A DNA stretch of 64,000 bases, from the NCBI RefSeq assembly GCF_013403985.1, contig NZ_JABFDF010000002.1, forward strand, positions 124,001 through 188,000, read 5' to 3'. Shown here in pieces: positions 26,331 to 35,201 of this stretch. The notes under the pieces are model-generated. The model was not told where the DNA came from and made no database searches. It worked only from the letters and a program-made list of their open reading frames with translations. This DNA comes from Winogradskyella ludwigii. Lineage in GTDB: Bacteria > Bacteroidota > Bacteroidia > Flavobacteriales > Flavobacteriaceae. The stretch's first letter is position 1. Each line of letters opens with the position of its first letter. The translations under genes and the position numbers were made by a program.

Positions 26331-27410
26331 TTAGACATAAACCTTATCTATAAATTTAGAATTCAGCAACCTAACAACCGCCATATAGTTGAGTTTAAAT
26401 TTTATTTTATCACCAAGCTTATATTTTTCTTTGTTTTCACCTAAATCAATAACAAACATATCTGAAGTTGCTCCTACATATAGAAAACTATTTTCAGCTT
26501 CAATATCACTTTTACTCACATCTAATAATCCGAAATCTAAAATAGCTTTGTAAGATCTAACACTATTATTTTTTTCGTTATTATGAATTGTGTCAATTGA
26601 ATGAGCAGCACTTATAATTCCGCCAGGCACTACATTCTTTACTTGAAGTTCTATAATATTTGCATGCAACTCAAACGTATCTGTATTTAGCTCTTTAAAT
26701 TGTTTGCCATCTAAAGGACAAATACCTAAAAAAGCCGCTTCACCTACTCTAAAGTGATTGATCTCTTTTGGCATTAAATTATTTTCTATGAGAGGAAGTG
26801 TAATGGATGTGCCACCTGATAAAAATTTTAAGTCTGTTTTAAACTTTTCCGAGATAAGGGCTTTACTAAGCGACAATTGCATCAGGTTTTCAGGTGTTGG
26901 TTCTACTCCAAACAAACACCCTAAATTTGAGCCAATACCCAAAACTTCGATATGAGAGAGGTTAAAAACACTTTTATAAAACGCTAAGATATCTTCATTA
27001 TTTATGCCTTCTCGTAGGTCACCTAGTTCTACCATAATAATGATTTTATGGATGACATTTTTTTTCTTCGCAGCCACATTTAAAGCTTCAATTGTAGTAA
27101 TGGATGTGTTTAAAGAAATATCTGCATAGGTTACCACATCATCGGCATGTTCTGCTACAGAGGGGTTGATGTAAATTGTTTTTACATTAGGATATACCTC
27201 TCTAATGTTTCGTAAACTCATCAATCTAGAATCTCCAACCGAAGGAATCTTTTCTATAATATCTTCTGTTAATATGGTTTTAAGAAAAGTTTTGTCTCCA
27301 GAAAATAATTTAGTAATTAAACTCCACGCGATGTTATGAGTTTCAAAATAATGACTTAAATACTTAAGATTTTCTTTTATCTTTTCTGAATGTATAATTA
27401 ACTCTGCCAT
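26331..27410 (-). CDS. alanine/ornithine racemase-family PLP enzyme
   Basis: This 359-aa fold-type III PLP enzyme has the PLP lysine K34 in SLITKLFSGD. The middle motif GIGSNLGCLFGVEPTPENL and the LRVGEAAFLG-like segment (FRVGEAAFLGICPLDGK) are the pattern of clostridial ornithine racemase (Orr) rather than of biosynthetic Alr. It would interconvert L- and D-forms of an amino acid, probably ornithine or lysine. It lies directly upstream of a synthase whose loading A domain has a basic-residue pocket and no epimerase, so supplying a D-amino acid building block is a reasonable inference. A role in general D-amino acid metabolism is the alternative. Confidence 0.85.
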   Translation of the reverse strand: MAELIIHSEKIKENLKYLSHYFETHNIAWSLITKLFSGDKTFLKTILTEDIIEKIPSVGDSRLMSLRNIREVYPNVKTIYINPSVAEHADDVVTYADISLNTSITTIEALNVAAKKKNVIHKIIIMVELGDLREGINNEDILAFYKSVFNLSHIEVLGIGSNLGCLFGVEPTPENLMQLSLSKALISEKFKTDLKFLSGGTSITLPLIENNLMPKEINHFRVGEAAFLGICPLDGKQFKELNTDTFELHANIIELQVKNVVPGGIISAAHSIDTIHNNEKNNSVRSYKAILDFGLLDVSKSDIEAENSFLYVGATSDMFVIDLGENKEKYKLGDKIKFKLNYMAVVRLLNSKFIDKVYV

Positions 27411-27502
27411 TGCAATTTGTTTCTTTTCAGTAGATTTAAAAATTATAAAAGCACTAAAAACATCAATTAAACTAGCTCCTTAGATCGTAATTTTAAGTCG
27501 CT

Positions 27503-27940
27503 TTATTTTTCTAGTCGCATTTCTAAATACTTATTGGTAAAGCCCAACTTTTCGTAAAGCATTTTTGCTGGATTATCTTTTTCACAGTGTAATGCGATAC
27601 TGCCTTCACAATTACTAATAGCATACTCCATTAATTTTTTTCCGAAGCCTTTTCTCCTGTGATTTTTATGAGTCGCAATGTAAACCAAAATATTCTCTGG
27701 TATATACTCATCCATTCCTGTTTTATTAATAACAACGGCACCAACAATTTTATCCTCTTCTTCCATTATAAATACATGACCACCTAAACTTGGACGATCT
27801 TTTACAGCATAGTCTATAGCTTTCTTTATGGCACTTATAGGATCCCCGTATTTTTCTAAATGCGTAAAGATAAAATTTGCGACTTTTTCTTTTTCTAAAA
27901 TGGTCATTTTATTAAAAGCATCGTATGTGGTAGTCTTCAT
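27503..27940 (-). CDS. GNAT-family N-acetyltransferase
   Basis: The protein is 145 aa. The acetyl-CoA binding motif is HKNHRRKGFGKKLMEYAI (Q/RxxGxG/A form), followed by IALHCEKDNPAKMLYEKLGF, the usual C-terminal half. The N-terminal half (MEEEDKIVGAVVINKT) forms the substrate side. It acetylates an unknown amine. It is 92 bp upstream of the racemase on the same strand. With a product expected to be rich in free amines, it could tailor the compound or protect the producer, but this is inferred from location only. Confidence 0.85.
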   Translation of the reverse strand: MKTTTYDAFNKMTILEKEKVANFIFTHLEKYGDPISAIKKAIDYAVKDRPSLGGHVFIMEEEDKIVGAVVINKTGMDEYIPENILVYIATHKNHRRKGFGKKLMEYAISNCEGSIALHCEKDNPAKMLYEKLGFTNKYLEMRLEK

Positions 27941-28591
27941 TTTTCAATTATTAGGTATGAATAGTTTACTATCCTTATATTCTTTTTAACCTCCAAATGT
28001 GGGTTTCTTTACTTTTACGCACTGTTTTAGGAGGCATACTGAGACTTTACTTTAATGTATCTCGATTACATGGTTAATATTTTTTTGCCCTAATAAAGGT
28101 TTAAATACTATTTGGCATATCCTCTGTCTTTTAACAGAGATGCCAAAAGCAAAATGCTTAATCCTAAAAAGGCCTTTAGGGAATTATGAGAAAATTAGGG
28201 AGTAATCTCTTAAACTTGTATGCTTGGGTTTAACTAAAAATTTCGAAATATAAATTTCTGGTTTATAAATTCTATACCTATTTTTTTTCGGATTTAATTT
28301 TAATCAATTTTTTTCACAAGATTATTAAGAGTTTTTTTAAAATAAAGTATTTGTTTTTTGTTTAATATAAAATGTTGGTCTTATAAGTTGTTTTGGAGCG
28401 TTTTCATTTAAATTTAAAGATTTTTATTAGTCAAATAAACACGAAATATTAAATTAAAGTCTAAATATAATAGAAGAATTATTTAATATTTCATTATTTC
28501 TTTACAAACCCTAAAAAATCGATAACTTGAAGGCCATAAACCAATTAGACTACATATAAAAATACAATAATCTTAAAATTTATAATAAATT
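27941..28591. other. structured intergenic region without a clear gene
   Basis: The 651 bases are very AT-rich. Three hairpins cluster near the left part: an imperfect 14-bp one at 28111-28147, AAGCA-AAA-TGCTT at about 28148-28160, and CCTAAA-TTTAGG around AAGGCC at about 28165-28182. None has an adjoining T-run on the minus strand. A 26-codon ATG frame at 27997 on the plus strand is not convincing. The region may hold a small RNA or a decayed gene. Confidence 0.5.
28111..28147. repeat. imperfect 14-bp hairpin
   Basis: TTTGGCAT (28111-28118) pairs with ATGCCAAA (28140-28147), and CTCTGT (28122-28127) pairs with ACAGAG (28134-28139). A 3-nt bulge and a 6-nt loop (CTTTTA) separate them. No poly-U follows on either strand, so it is not an ordinary terminator. 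Confidence 0.65.
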
Positions 28592-29443
28592 TCAGTTTTT
28601 AGCACCTATAAACGTCTGAATATTAGTTGCTTCAAACCAAGGTTTTTGTGAAAAGTGCCATAAATTAAAACCTGCTTTTTCAAAAAGATAAGGATAGTTA
28701 TGAGAAAATGAAGGCTCCAACCCATAAATCTGAGAATCATGAGTTGTTTCTAAATTATGGTTTTCACCATTAGGCTCTATAGCAACAAAGATTGTTTTAC
28801 CTAATTGGTTTATTTTCTTTAAAAATTCTTGTAATTGTTGCTGTTCAAAATATTCTAAAACCCCTCTAGACGTCACAAATATAGTATTGCTAACACCATG
28901 TTCTTTAACCCAGTCTACTGCATCTGCAGAGACAAAATCTAACTTTTTATTGGCAGTATATTTTTGACGATTTATTTCTGTTTGCTCAACACTTAAGTCT
29001 ATACCTATGAAGCTATTAATTTCCGGGAATTCTGAACTGAGATAATTTAATACATCTCCGTTACCCGTGCCAATTTCCACAAGTACTTTAAATTGATCCG
29101 GGTGATTTGATATTTCTTTTTTTAATAAATCAAAAATAAACGTACAATTAGGTAAAAAATCGGTTTTAAAGCCATCTTCTAGTTCTTTTATAATTTCTGT
29201 TGATTTATGCGCCCAATAATCTCGATTTAACTCAGCAATTTTATTATGGTCTTGTGTTTTTTCAAGTTTTTGTATAAGTGCGTAGCGTATCAGTTTTTCT
29301 TGTAAACTTAAATTATTTTTATTCTTGTGTATTAGCGCTATTCTGTTTTCTGATAATTGATGCGCTATTTTTGGTCTTAGAATTATAAGTACATTACCTA
29401 AGACATTCGCTGTTCTCCCTATCAATTTAGATGTAATACTCAT
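28592..29443 (-). CDS. class I SAM-dependent methyltransferase
   Basis: The protein is 283 aa from the ATG at 29443 (MSITSKLIGR). A frame extension to a TTG at 29470 would overlap the upstream gene. SAM motif I is VLVEIGTGNGDVLNYLSSEF, motif II FIGIDLSVEQTEIN, then FVSADAVDWV and FVTSRGVLEYF. An N-terminal helical part of about 100 residues precedes the catalytic fold. The substrate is unknown. It is 16 bp downstream of the CPBP gene and forms a pair with it. Whether the pair belongs to the biosynthetic cluster is uncertain, given the 651-bp gap. Confidence 0.75.
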   Translation of the reverse strand: MSITSKLIGRTANVLGNVLIILRPKIAHQLSENRIALIHKNKNNLSLQEKLIRYALIQKLEKTQDHNKIAELNRDYWAHKSTEIIKELEDGFKTDFLPNCTFIFDLLKKEISNHPDQFKVLVEIGTGNGDVLNYLSSEFPEINSFIGIDLSVEQTEINRQKYTANKKLDFVSADAVDWVKEHGVSNTIFVTSRGVLEYFEQQQLQEFLKKINQLGKTIFVAIEPNGENHNLETTHDSQIYGLEPSFSHNYPYLFEKAGFNLWHFSQKPWFEATNIQTFIGAKN

Positions 29444-29459
29444 GGATATTATTTTTTTT

Positions 29460-30275
29460 TCAGAGTTCAACTTCTGAATTAATTCTTAATTCTTGTCCTT
29501 GATTCTTATTTTTTACCACTATATATTCTAAACCCCAGATTCCTAACATCGTTAAAAAATAGAGGGTAGCAAAGGCTGTGTATGTTGGAGCGCCTCCATA
29601 AGTTGGCATCATTGGTAATGATATTGCGGTTAAATTCACCATAGATTGCAAAAAAAGTACGCAGATACCGCTTTTAGTATGCTTATAAACAAAAGCACAC
29701 ATTCCTGCTATTCCCATAAAAAATATTAATGCAGGCAAAATTGGAATTTCCGGATAAATCCCCTCTCCAAGGAGAATTATAGGTATAAACCATAAAGTCC
29801 AAAAAACAGCAATAATCTGACTGGCATAGAAAGGTTTTACGATTTTTGATAATTCACGAATACAATAACTAACCCAAACAACCTCTCCTAGGAAAGCCCA
29901 TACTAAATTAGCAACATAGCCTCTTAAGCTAGTCTTACTAAAAACAATAAATGTAGAATATTCAACGTCGTTGTAAAATGCTTTTAACACCAATGTAATC
30001 AAAGCAATTGTTGTTGGAAAAACGAAACACAACAGATACCATTTTGGATGAACTTTCCAATTGAGCATAGGTTTAAATAAATCTTTTATTCCCTTATTGC
30101 CTCTCGTATATTTTAATATGCAAATTAATATAAACAATAGAATACAAAATCGACCCGTGTTATATACAGAACTAGAAATGAGACCTTCTATTCTAGCTTT
30201 AACGAAAAAGAGGTTGGAGAATGGTCCAAGCACTAAAAATATCCAAATTTCGTAATTTTTTATAAACTCTTTCAT
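29460..30275 (-). CDS. CPBP-type membrane protein with degenerate active site
   Basis: This 271-aa protein has about eight membrane segments. The segment WAFLGEVVWVSYCIREL matches the position of the CPBP (Rce1-like) motif EExxxR, but the first glutamate is G and the arginine is displaced. The later motif reads FWTLWFIPIILLGEG, where active members have a WHxP histidine. It is therefore probably not an active protease; some CPBP-like proteins act as scaffolds or immunity factors. It is the first gene of a two-gene unit with the methyltransferase. Confidence 0.65.
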   Translation of the reverse strand: MKEFIKNYEIWIFLVLGPFSNLFFVKARIEGLISSSVYNTGRFCILLFILICILKYTRGNKGIKDLFKPMLNWKVHPKWYLLCFVFPTTIALITLVLKAFYNDVEYSTFIVFSKTSLRGYVANLVWAFLGEVVWVSYCIRELSKIVKPFYASQIIAVFWTLWFIPIILLGEGIYPEIPILPALIFFMGIAGMCAFVYKHTKSGICVLFLQSMVNLTAISLPMMPTYGGAPTYTAFATLYFLTMLGIWGLEYIVVKNKNQGQELRINSEVEL

Positions 30276-30690
30276 CCCTTTAAATTAAAAAACATGTTCT
30301 TTTAATATGAAATTTTACAACTTAATTTGATAGATTATTATTTGATTTAAAATTATGTTTCTATCGAATCTAATGTGTTATAAAATGGAAACCACAAATC
30401 ACTAAGTCACTAAAAACCAAATCGTTGAATGAAACAAAATCAACTACTTCTATTTAAATTACTAAGCGCACTACAAGTCTATTAAAAAAAATAACATCAT
30501 TAGCTTTTATTCTACAAATAACGAATATCTAAGTTTAGCGGTTAAAAATTTCACAAACAACAAATAATTCCTTCTAAAACACCACATAACATGCTGATAA
30601 TGTAAAACTAACATTCTCAATAAAAAATAAATACTTTAATATTTTCATTTGAGTGAATTAATCTATGAAGCCTTATTTTTGCTGCATATT
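30276..30690. other. divergent intergenic region with a predicted plus-strand promoter
   Basis: The 415 bases separate the CPBP gene from the YdjM-like gene. On the plus strand TTTG (30648-30651) and TATTTTTG (30674-30681, fitting TAnnTTTG) are 22 bp apart, just ahead of the ATG at 30691. That would leave a very short leader. I see no clear minus-strand element and no gene. Confidence 0.45.
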
Positions 30691-31689
30691 ATGGATTCAC
30701 TCACACAAATTGTTTTAGGCGCTGCGATAGGCGAAGCTGTTTTAGGAAAAAAAGTAGGTAACAAGGCTATGTTGTATGGCGCTATAGCTGGCACAATTCC
30801 AGACTTAGATGTTGTTGCGTCATACTTTACAGATACAGTTTCTGCTTTGGCTATTCATCGTGGATTTACACACTCTATTCTGTTTTCAGTGATTTTTGCT
30901 CCAATTTTTGGTTGGATCGTTTCACGTTACGAAAAATATAAAGATTTTAAAGGTTGGTCATGGTTGTTTTTTTGGACCTTAATAACACACCCAATGCTAG
31001 ATGCACATACCACATGGGGAACACAATTCTTTTGGCCACTAGATTTAAGATTAGCCTTTAAAACCATTTTTGTTATTGATCCGCTATATACATTACCCTT
31101 CTTGGTGTTTTTAATTCTTACCATGTTTCAAAAGCGAACTTCAGAAAAACGACGCTTGTATAATGGTATTGGACTAACATTAAGTACAGCGTATTTAGCT
31201 CTCACCTTTGTTTTAAAGGATTTAGCCTTAACACAATTTGAAAACGAATTAGTAGTACAAAATATAAATTACAAGCAAATAGACACGAGACCATCTGCTC
31301 TAAATACTATTTTATGGAATGCGAATATAGAAACAGAAGACACGTATTTACTAGGCACATATTCGTTTTTTGATACGCAACCCATCACCTTCGAAACCTA
31401 CCCTAAACATCATGAATTATTAGGAGATCTTATTAATAATGAAAAGGTAAAACGAATGATAGCAATTTCTGAAGGCTGGTATACCATTACAAAATCTGAC
31501 AATAAATTATATTATAATGATTTGCGTTTTGGAGTATTGAGCATGGAACCTCAGTCTCAAAACTTCGTGTTTAAATACTTAATTGACATTGATGCCAACG
31601 GAAACGTAAACTTTATAGAACAAGAAAAGACACAACGCGATGGTAAAAAGTTAATCGGTGATTTATGGTTGAGATTAAAAGGAAATTAA
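30691..31689 (+). CDS. YdjM-family membrane-bound metal-dependent hydrolase
   Basis: The protein is 332 aa from the ATG at 30691. It starts with MDSLTQIVLGAAIGEAVLGK, then GAIAGTIPDLDV and AIHRGFTHSILF, and later WTLITHPMLDAHTTWGTQFF. These histidine and aspartate clusters define the YdjM (DUF457) family. Four or five membrane helices are followed by a soluble C-terminal half of about 150 residues. The biochemical role is not firmly established; in E. coli ydjM is part of the SOS response. The first six residues recur in the fragment at 14338-14403. Confidence 0.88.
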   Translation: MDSLTQIVLGAAIGEAVLGKKVGNKAMLYGAIAGTIPDLDVVASYFTDTVSALAIHRGFTHSILFSVIFAPIFGWIVSRYEKYKDFKGWSWLFFWTLITHPMLDAHTTWGTQFFWPLDLRLAFKTIFVIDPLYTLPFLVFLILTMFQKRTSEKRRLYNGIGLTLSTAYLALTFVLKDLALTQFENELVVQNINYKQIDTRPSALNTILWNANIETEDTYLLGTYSFFDTQPITFETYPKHHELLGDLINNEKVKRMIAISEGWYTITKSDNKLYYNDLRFGVLSMEPQSQNFVFKYLIDIDANGNVNFIEQEKTQRDGKKLIGDLWLRLKGN

Positions 31690-31721
31690 CCTTCAACTAA
31701 AGATAAAATACATTTCTGTTA

Positions 31722-32585
31722 TTATTGATTCTTACCTCTAAACCATTTAAATTCATTAGTTCTTATAACATAACCTATACGTATCATACTTTGAGATTGC
31801 TCATAATTAAGTAACCCTTCTGCTTGTCCAACATACCACTCCAACATTAGATATTGGTTAGATATGTTATTATCAAAAGGATTAAAATAGATACGCGCTC
31901 TAGCAGATCCTTTACCATCAAGATTAAGACCTTTTCGTAATCGTAAATCAAAAATTAATTTATCTGGTTTAAAAGTGTGTGATACATTAACCTGACCCAA
32001 ACCTACATATTCTAAAAGATCTGGATTACCTTCCTTATATCCAAAGGGGATCCATGCCTTAAAGCTAGCAATGGTATTTTTATAAACTGTGGTGGTATAT
32101 TCTAAACTTATTCTATTCCAACTTCTAGAAGCGATACTGTCTCTTCCATTAGACTCATGCTCAAAAGATACAGAACCTAAACCTTTTAATCGGTCTTCTT
32201 TATCATAAAACACTTTACCTACAGCTATGGATGGATTAAAATTAATATCATTAAAAGGGAATGATTCTTCGTAGATGTTCCAAAAAGATTTTTGGGTATA
32301 TGTCATGTATAAATAAGTATCTAATGGCAATCTGCTTCGCGTAAGAATCTGTTTAAAACTCACTTGGTATTTTGCATCTGCAGTAGATCTACCAATCGTT
32401 TTATTTGTAGGAACACCTGTTATAAAATAATTGTCTTTATGTATAGAAAAATAAGGTCTTTGAGCCAAAGAATCTTTTAATTCTTGTTTTTTGTACGCCT
32501 GCCCATTTAATGATGCTGCTGCGAATAATACTAAAATAATTGACAGTATGGTAGTTTGTAAATGGTTGGATTTAAGTGTCATCAT
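31722..32585 (-). CDS. pldA: outer-membrane phospholipase A (PldA family)
   Basis: The protein is 287 aa from an ATG at 32585, with a signal peptide ending near AAASLNGQAY. The catalytic motif is FEHESNGRDS (His143, Ser145), followed by RSWNR, as in OMPLA. The rest is a beta-barrel of alternating residues ending in RIGYVIRTNEFKWF. The enzyme hydrolyses phospholipids that have strayed into the outer leaflet. It faces the YdjM-like gene convergently. A second family member is at 60359. The symbol is by family. Confidence 0.85.
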   Translation of the reverse strand: MMTLKSNHLQTTILSIILVLFAAASLNGQAYKKQELKDSLAQRPYFSIHKDNYFITGVPTNKTIGRSTADAKYQVSFKQILTRSRLPLDTYLYMTYTQKSFWNIYEESFPFNDINFNPSIAVGKVFYDKEDRLKGLGSVSFEHESNGRDSIASRSWNRISLEYTTTVYKNTIASFKAWIPFGYKEGNPDLLEYVGLGQVNVSHTFKPDKLIFDLRLRKGLNLDGKGSARARIYFNPFDNNISNQYLMLEWYVGQAEGLLNYEQSQSMIRIGYVIRTNEFKWFRGKNQ

Positions 32586-32856
32586 AATTGAATGCAAAAA
32601 TGTTTAGTTGGCTATACTTTAATGTATGCCACAAAAATGCAGAAAATTTATAGTCATCGTTAACCCATATCACATCTTCACTAGTCCAAAAGAAAAGAAG
32701 ACTAGAATCTTACTCAAAATAATTACATAATTGTGCTATAGTTCAATATATCCAACCAAAACGCTCTTTAATAAAATTCCTCCTCGATTAAAGTGTAATG
32801 TTCTAATTGAAATAAGTATTCTAAAAACGAAGATTTCGTTTCAATAAAATTAAAAT

Positions 32857-33801
32857 TTAAGTTGTTTTAATTTGCTCTTTTTGAGCCTCTTTAGCCATTT
32901 CACGACGCATTTGTTTTATGGTCAATGTACTTCCATCATGGCTCCATCCGGGAGGAGCAAAAATGTACTTAAGCTTATAATACCAGTTATTCGTTTTTTT
33001 CATATCCTCCCAAATATTTTTATACTCGTGCGTAAGAATAACATATATATTGTAAGAATTTGGAGGTGTTGAAACACCGTATTCTATTGGTATAGTTTCG
33101 TCAAGTTCTTTCCAAGTTCCAAAAATACGATCAAAAATATTAAGAAAACCACCATGATTTTTGTCCATATACTCGATATTTCTAGCATGATGGACTTGGT
33201 GCATCGTATGTGTATTTAAGATTTTTTCTATAAATCCCATTTTCTTAATATACGTGGTGTGCAGCTGAAATTGCCATAACGCTTCAATACCTAAACACAC
33301 TACAAGCATCTCTGGTGGAAAACCAATGATTACAATCCATACGTAAAAGAATGGTTTGTAAAAAATAGTAAACCAACCATTACGAACAGCTGTTCCTAAG
33401 TTAAAATTATCTGAAGAATGATGCACTATATGTGCTGCCCAAAAAAAACGAACCATATGGTTTTGTCGGTGAAACCAGTAATACGTAAAATCATCTAAAA
33501 GCATACAAATCACCCAAATATACCAAACGTAACCAAAAGATTCCCAACCCATAATATTAGTACGAACACCATCAACTAAAGGATTAAAAAGATCGTAAGT
33601 AAACTTAAAAATAACGACTATAGATACCGTCTTTATCAATGCTGCAATTACTGCAGACCCTAGACCAAGAGACACACTAGATATCAAGTCTCTCCATTTG
33701 TAAAGCTCTTTATTGTCTAAAATTTTACTATAAGAAAGCTCTAATGCTATAAGGCCTAAAAAACAAGGAACACCGTAAACTAAGGGGTTAGTGAAATCCA
33801 T
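32857..33801 (-). CDS. sterol desaturase / fatty acid hydroxylase family protein
   Basis: This 314-aa membrane protein has four or five helices and the histidine boxes of the family that bind a di-iron centre: YYWFHRQNH, AAHIVHHSS and HTMHQVHHARN. It probably inserts oxygen or a double bond into a lipid; the substrate could be a fatty acid, carotenoid or hopanoid-like lipid. The C-terminal tail (IKQMRREMAKEAQKEQIK) is basic and cytoplasmic. It appears monocistronic, with about 270 bp to the next gene downstream. Confidence 0.85.
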   Translation of the reverse strand: MDFTNPLVYGVPCFLGLIALELSYSKILDNKELYKWRDLISSVSLGLGSAVIAALIKTVSIVVIFKFTYDLFNPLVDGVRTNIMGWESFGYVWYIWVICMLLDDFTYYWFHRQNHMVRFFWAAHIVHHSSDNFNLGTAVRNGWFTIFYKPFFYVWIVIIGFPPEMLVVCLGIEALWQFQLHTTYIKKMGFIEKILNTHTMHQVHHARNIEYMDKNHGGFLNIFDRIFGTWKELDETIPIEYGVSTPPNSYNIYVILTHEYKNIWEDMKKTNNWYYKLKYIFAPPGWSHDGSTLTIKQMRREMAKEAQKEQIKTT

Positions 33802-34090
33802 TTATTATTAATTTAAAAAAAGTATTTGGTAAATATGCAATTATGATCTGTAGACTATAATTTATAAATGATTTTAGTAATAACCAATAACGGTAATAAA
33901 TAAAAAAAATTTTAATACTAAAAATATTTTGTGAATATACAGCAACATGACCTAAAATAGGAGTATTTAAAACTAGAATATTTTAAAATTTAGTTGAAAC
34001 CAATAGCTACTATTATTAATATGGCGCGATTTTGAACTACCGTTGGTTACTAACACCATACATTCTAAGCTATTAAACTAACCTAAAAAT

Positions 34091-34123
34091 AAAAAAAGAC
34101 AAAAGCATATAACCTCCTGTCTT
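34091..34123 (-). terminator. probable terminator of the secreted nuclease pair
   Basis: On the minus strand AAGACA (34118-34123) and TGTCTT (34096-34101) flank a 16-nt loop and run into seven T residues. The stem is short, so efficiency is uncertain. The rest of 33802-34154 (353 bases) shows no gene. Confidence 0.55.
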
Positions 34124-34154
34124 ATCAGTATTAATTAATAAGCTTACCACAAAC

Positions 34155-35201
34155 TTAATTAAACATTCTCCCAGCTAAGGTTGTATCTAACACAAACGGA
34201 TTACTATTTCCTTGGTAAGATTGAATGGCAGTATTTCTATCTATTTCTATTTGATCTACAGGATCGTTTATATGCCAGGTTAGTAATGTTGTTTTCATAT
34301 AATTGAAAAAATCATCATTAGCATAAGAAGTGTAAGAATTGATATTTGTTGCATTATATATAGCATAAAAATAAAACACAACTCTAGCAATATCTCCTTT
34401 TTTGCTTTCTCTTGGCTCAATTGTACATTGCTGTCCTGTAACCAATAATGGATATGTTCCATCTTCATCTATTTCTGAGTAAAAATCAATATTTGATCCT
34501 GGTATTGTACTTAATTCTTGAGTAAGGTAATACCATGATTCAGTATCACTATCTTCAATATCATTAAATACACAGCTTCCTCTATCGGAATTTACCGCAA
34601 CTCGCGACGGAAACAAATTAAACATATCACTTCTAGCAGGTTCATTTGAAGCTCCCATACTTTGAGGATAAACATGCTCTGCGTTAATATCTAAATTAAA
34701 GGCATGACTAGACGCATCTGCATCTGTAGAATAATCCATTAGAATAGTATAATCTGAATAAATACCTTTTAATTCTTGAGTTGAAGGGTTAACATCAACG
34801 ACACCATATAAAATATCTCTAGCATCATTATAACCCAAAGTTTGATCTGGTGTATAATTGGTTTGAATACAGGTCAAAAACTCAGCATAAGTAGATGCAG
34901 TATCGCAAATTTGGTTGGTAACAGGTGTCGTTGGTAGAGGTGAAATGACATGCCAAGATAGACCATCAAAAATATTAAGTGTATTAGAATCTGTATTATA
35001 AATTAAAAGACCTTTGGAATTACTGGTTACTAAAATGGCATCACGTTGAGCAGAACTCATACGTGGCGGAAGAAACCCAAGAGCTGTACTCTCTAAATGC
35101 AATATTGCCGAATCATCGGGTGTTTCTGTTCCAATACCTACTTGACTAAAAGTAAAGTTAGTGACTAAAAACAGTACTAAAAGAAGTGCTACTTTTCTCA
35201 T
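34155..35201 (-). CDS. secreted endonuclease I family protein with QVGIGT leader
   Basis: The protein is 348 aa. The signal peptide ends at FTFSQ and is followed by QVGIGTETPDDSAILHLEST and LPPRMSSAQRDAI, a leader module common in secreted flavobacterial proteins. Residues about 100-345 resemble endonuclease I (EndA/NucM): AEHVYPQSMGASNEPARSDM, FNLFPSRVAVNSDRG and KKGDIARVVFYF. The histidine in EHVYPQS is the expected general base. It should cut DNA outside the cell, for nutrient use or biofilm turnover. The ATG overlaps the upstream stop by 4 bp, so the two genes are coupled. Confidence 0.85.
   Translation of the reverse strand: MRKVALLLVLFLVTNFTFSQVGIGTETPDDSAILHLESTALGFLPPRMSSAQRDAILVTSNSKGLLIYNTDSNTLNIFDGLSWHVISPLPTTPVTNQICDTASTYAEFLTCIQTNYTPDQTLGYNDARDILYGVVDVNPSTQELKGIYSDYTILMDYSTDADASSHAFNLDINAEHVYPQSMGASNEPARSDMFNLFPSRVAVNSDRGSCVFNDIEDSDTESWYYLTQELSTIPGSNIDFYSEIDEDGTYPLLVTGQQCTIEPRESKKGDIARVVFYFYAIYNATNINSYTSYANDDFFNYMKTTLLTWHINDPVDQIEIDRNTAIQSYQGNSNPFVLDTTLAGRMFN

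Noticed and set aside
27997..28077. 26-codon ATG frame (MWVSLLLRT) in the GNAT-methyltransferase gap
   Set aside because: Short, without ribosome-site or promoter evidence; may be chance.
14000..31000. Phage, toxin-antitoxin or CRISPR-type defence system
   Set aside because: No integrase, transposase, toxin-antitoxin pair, Cas or known defence gene was found around the biosynthetic cluster.
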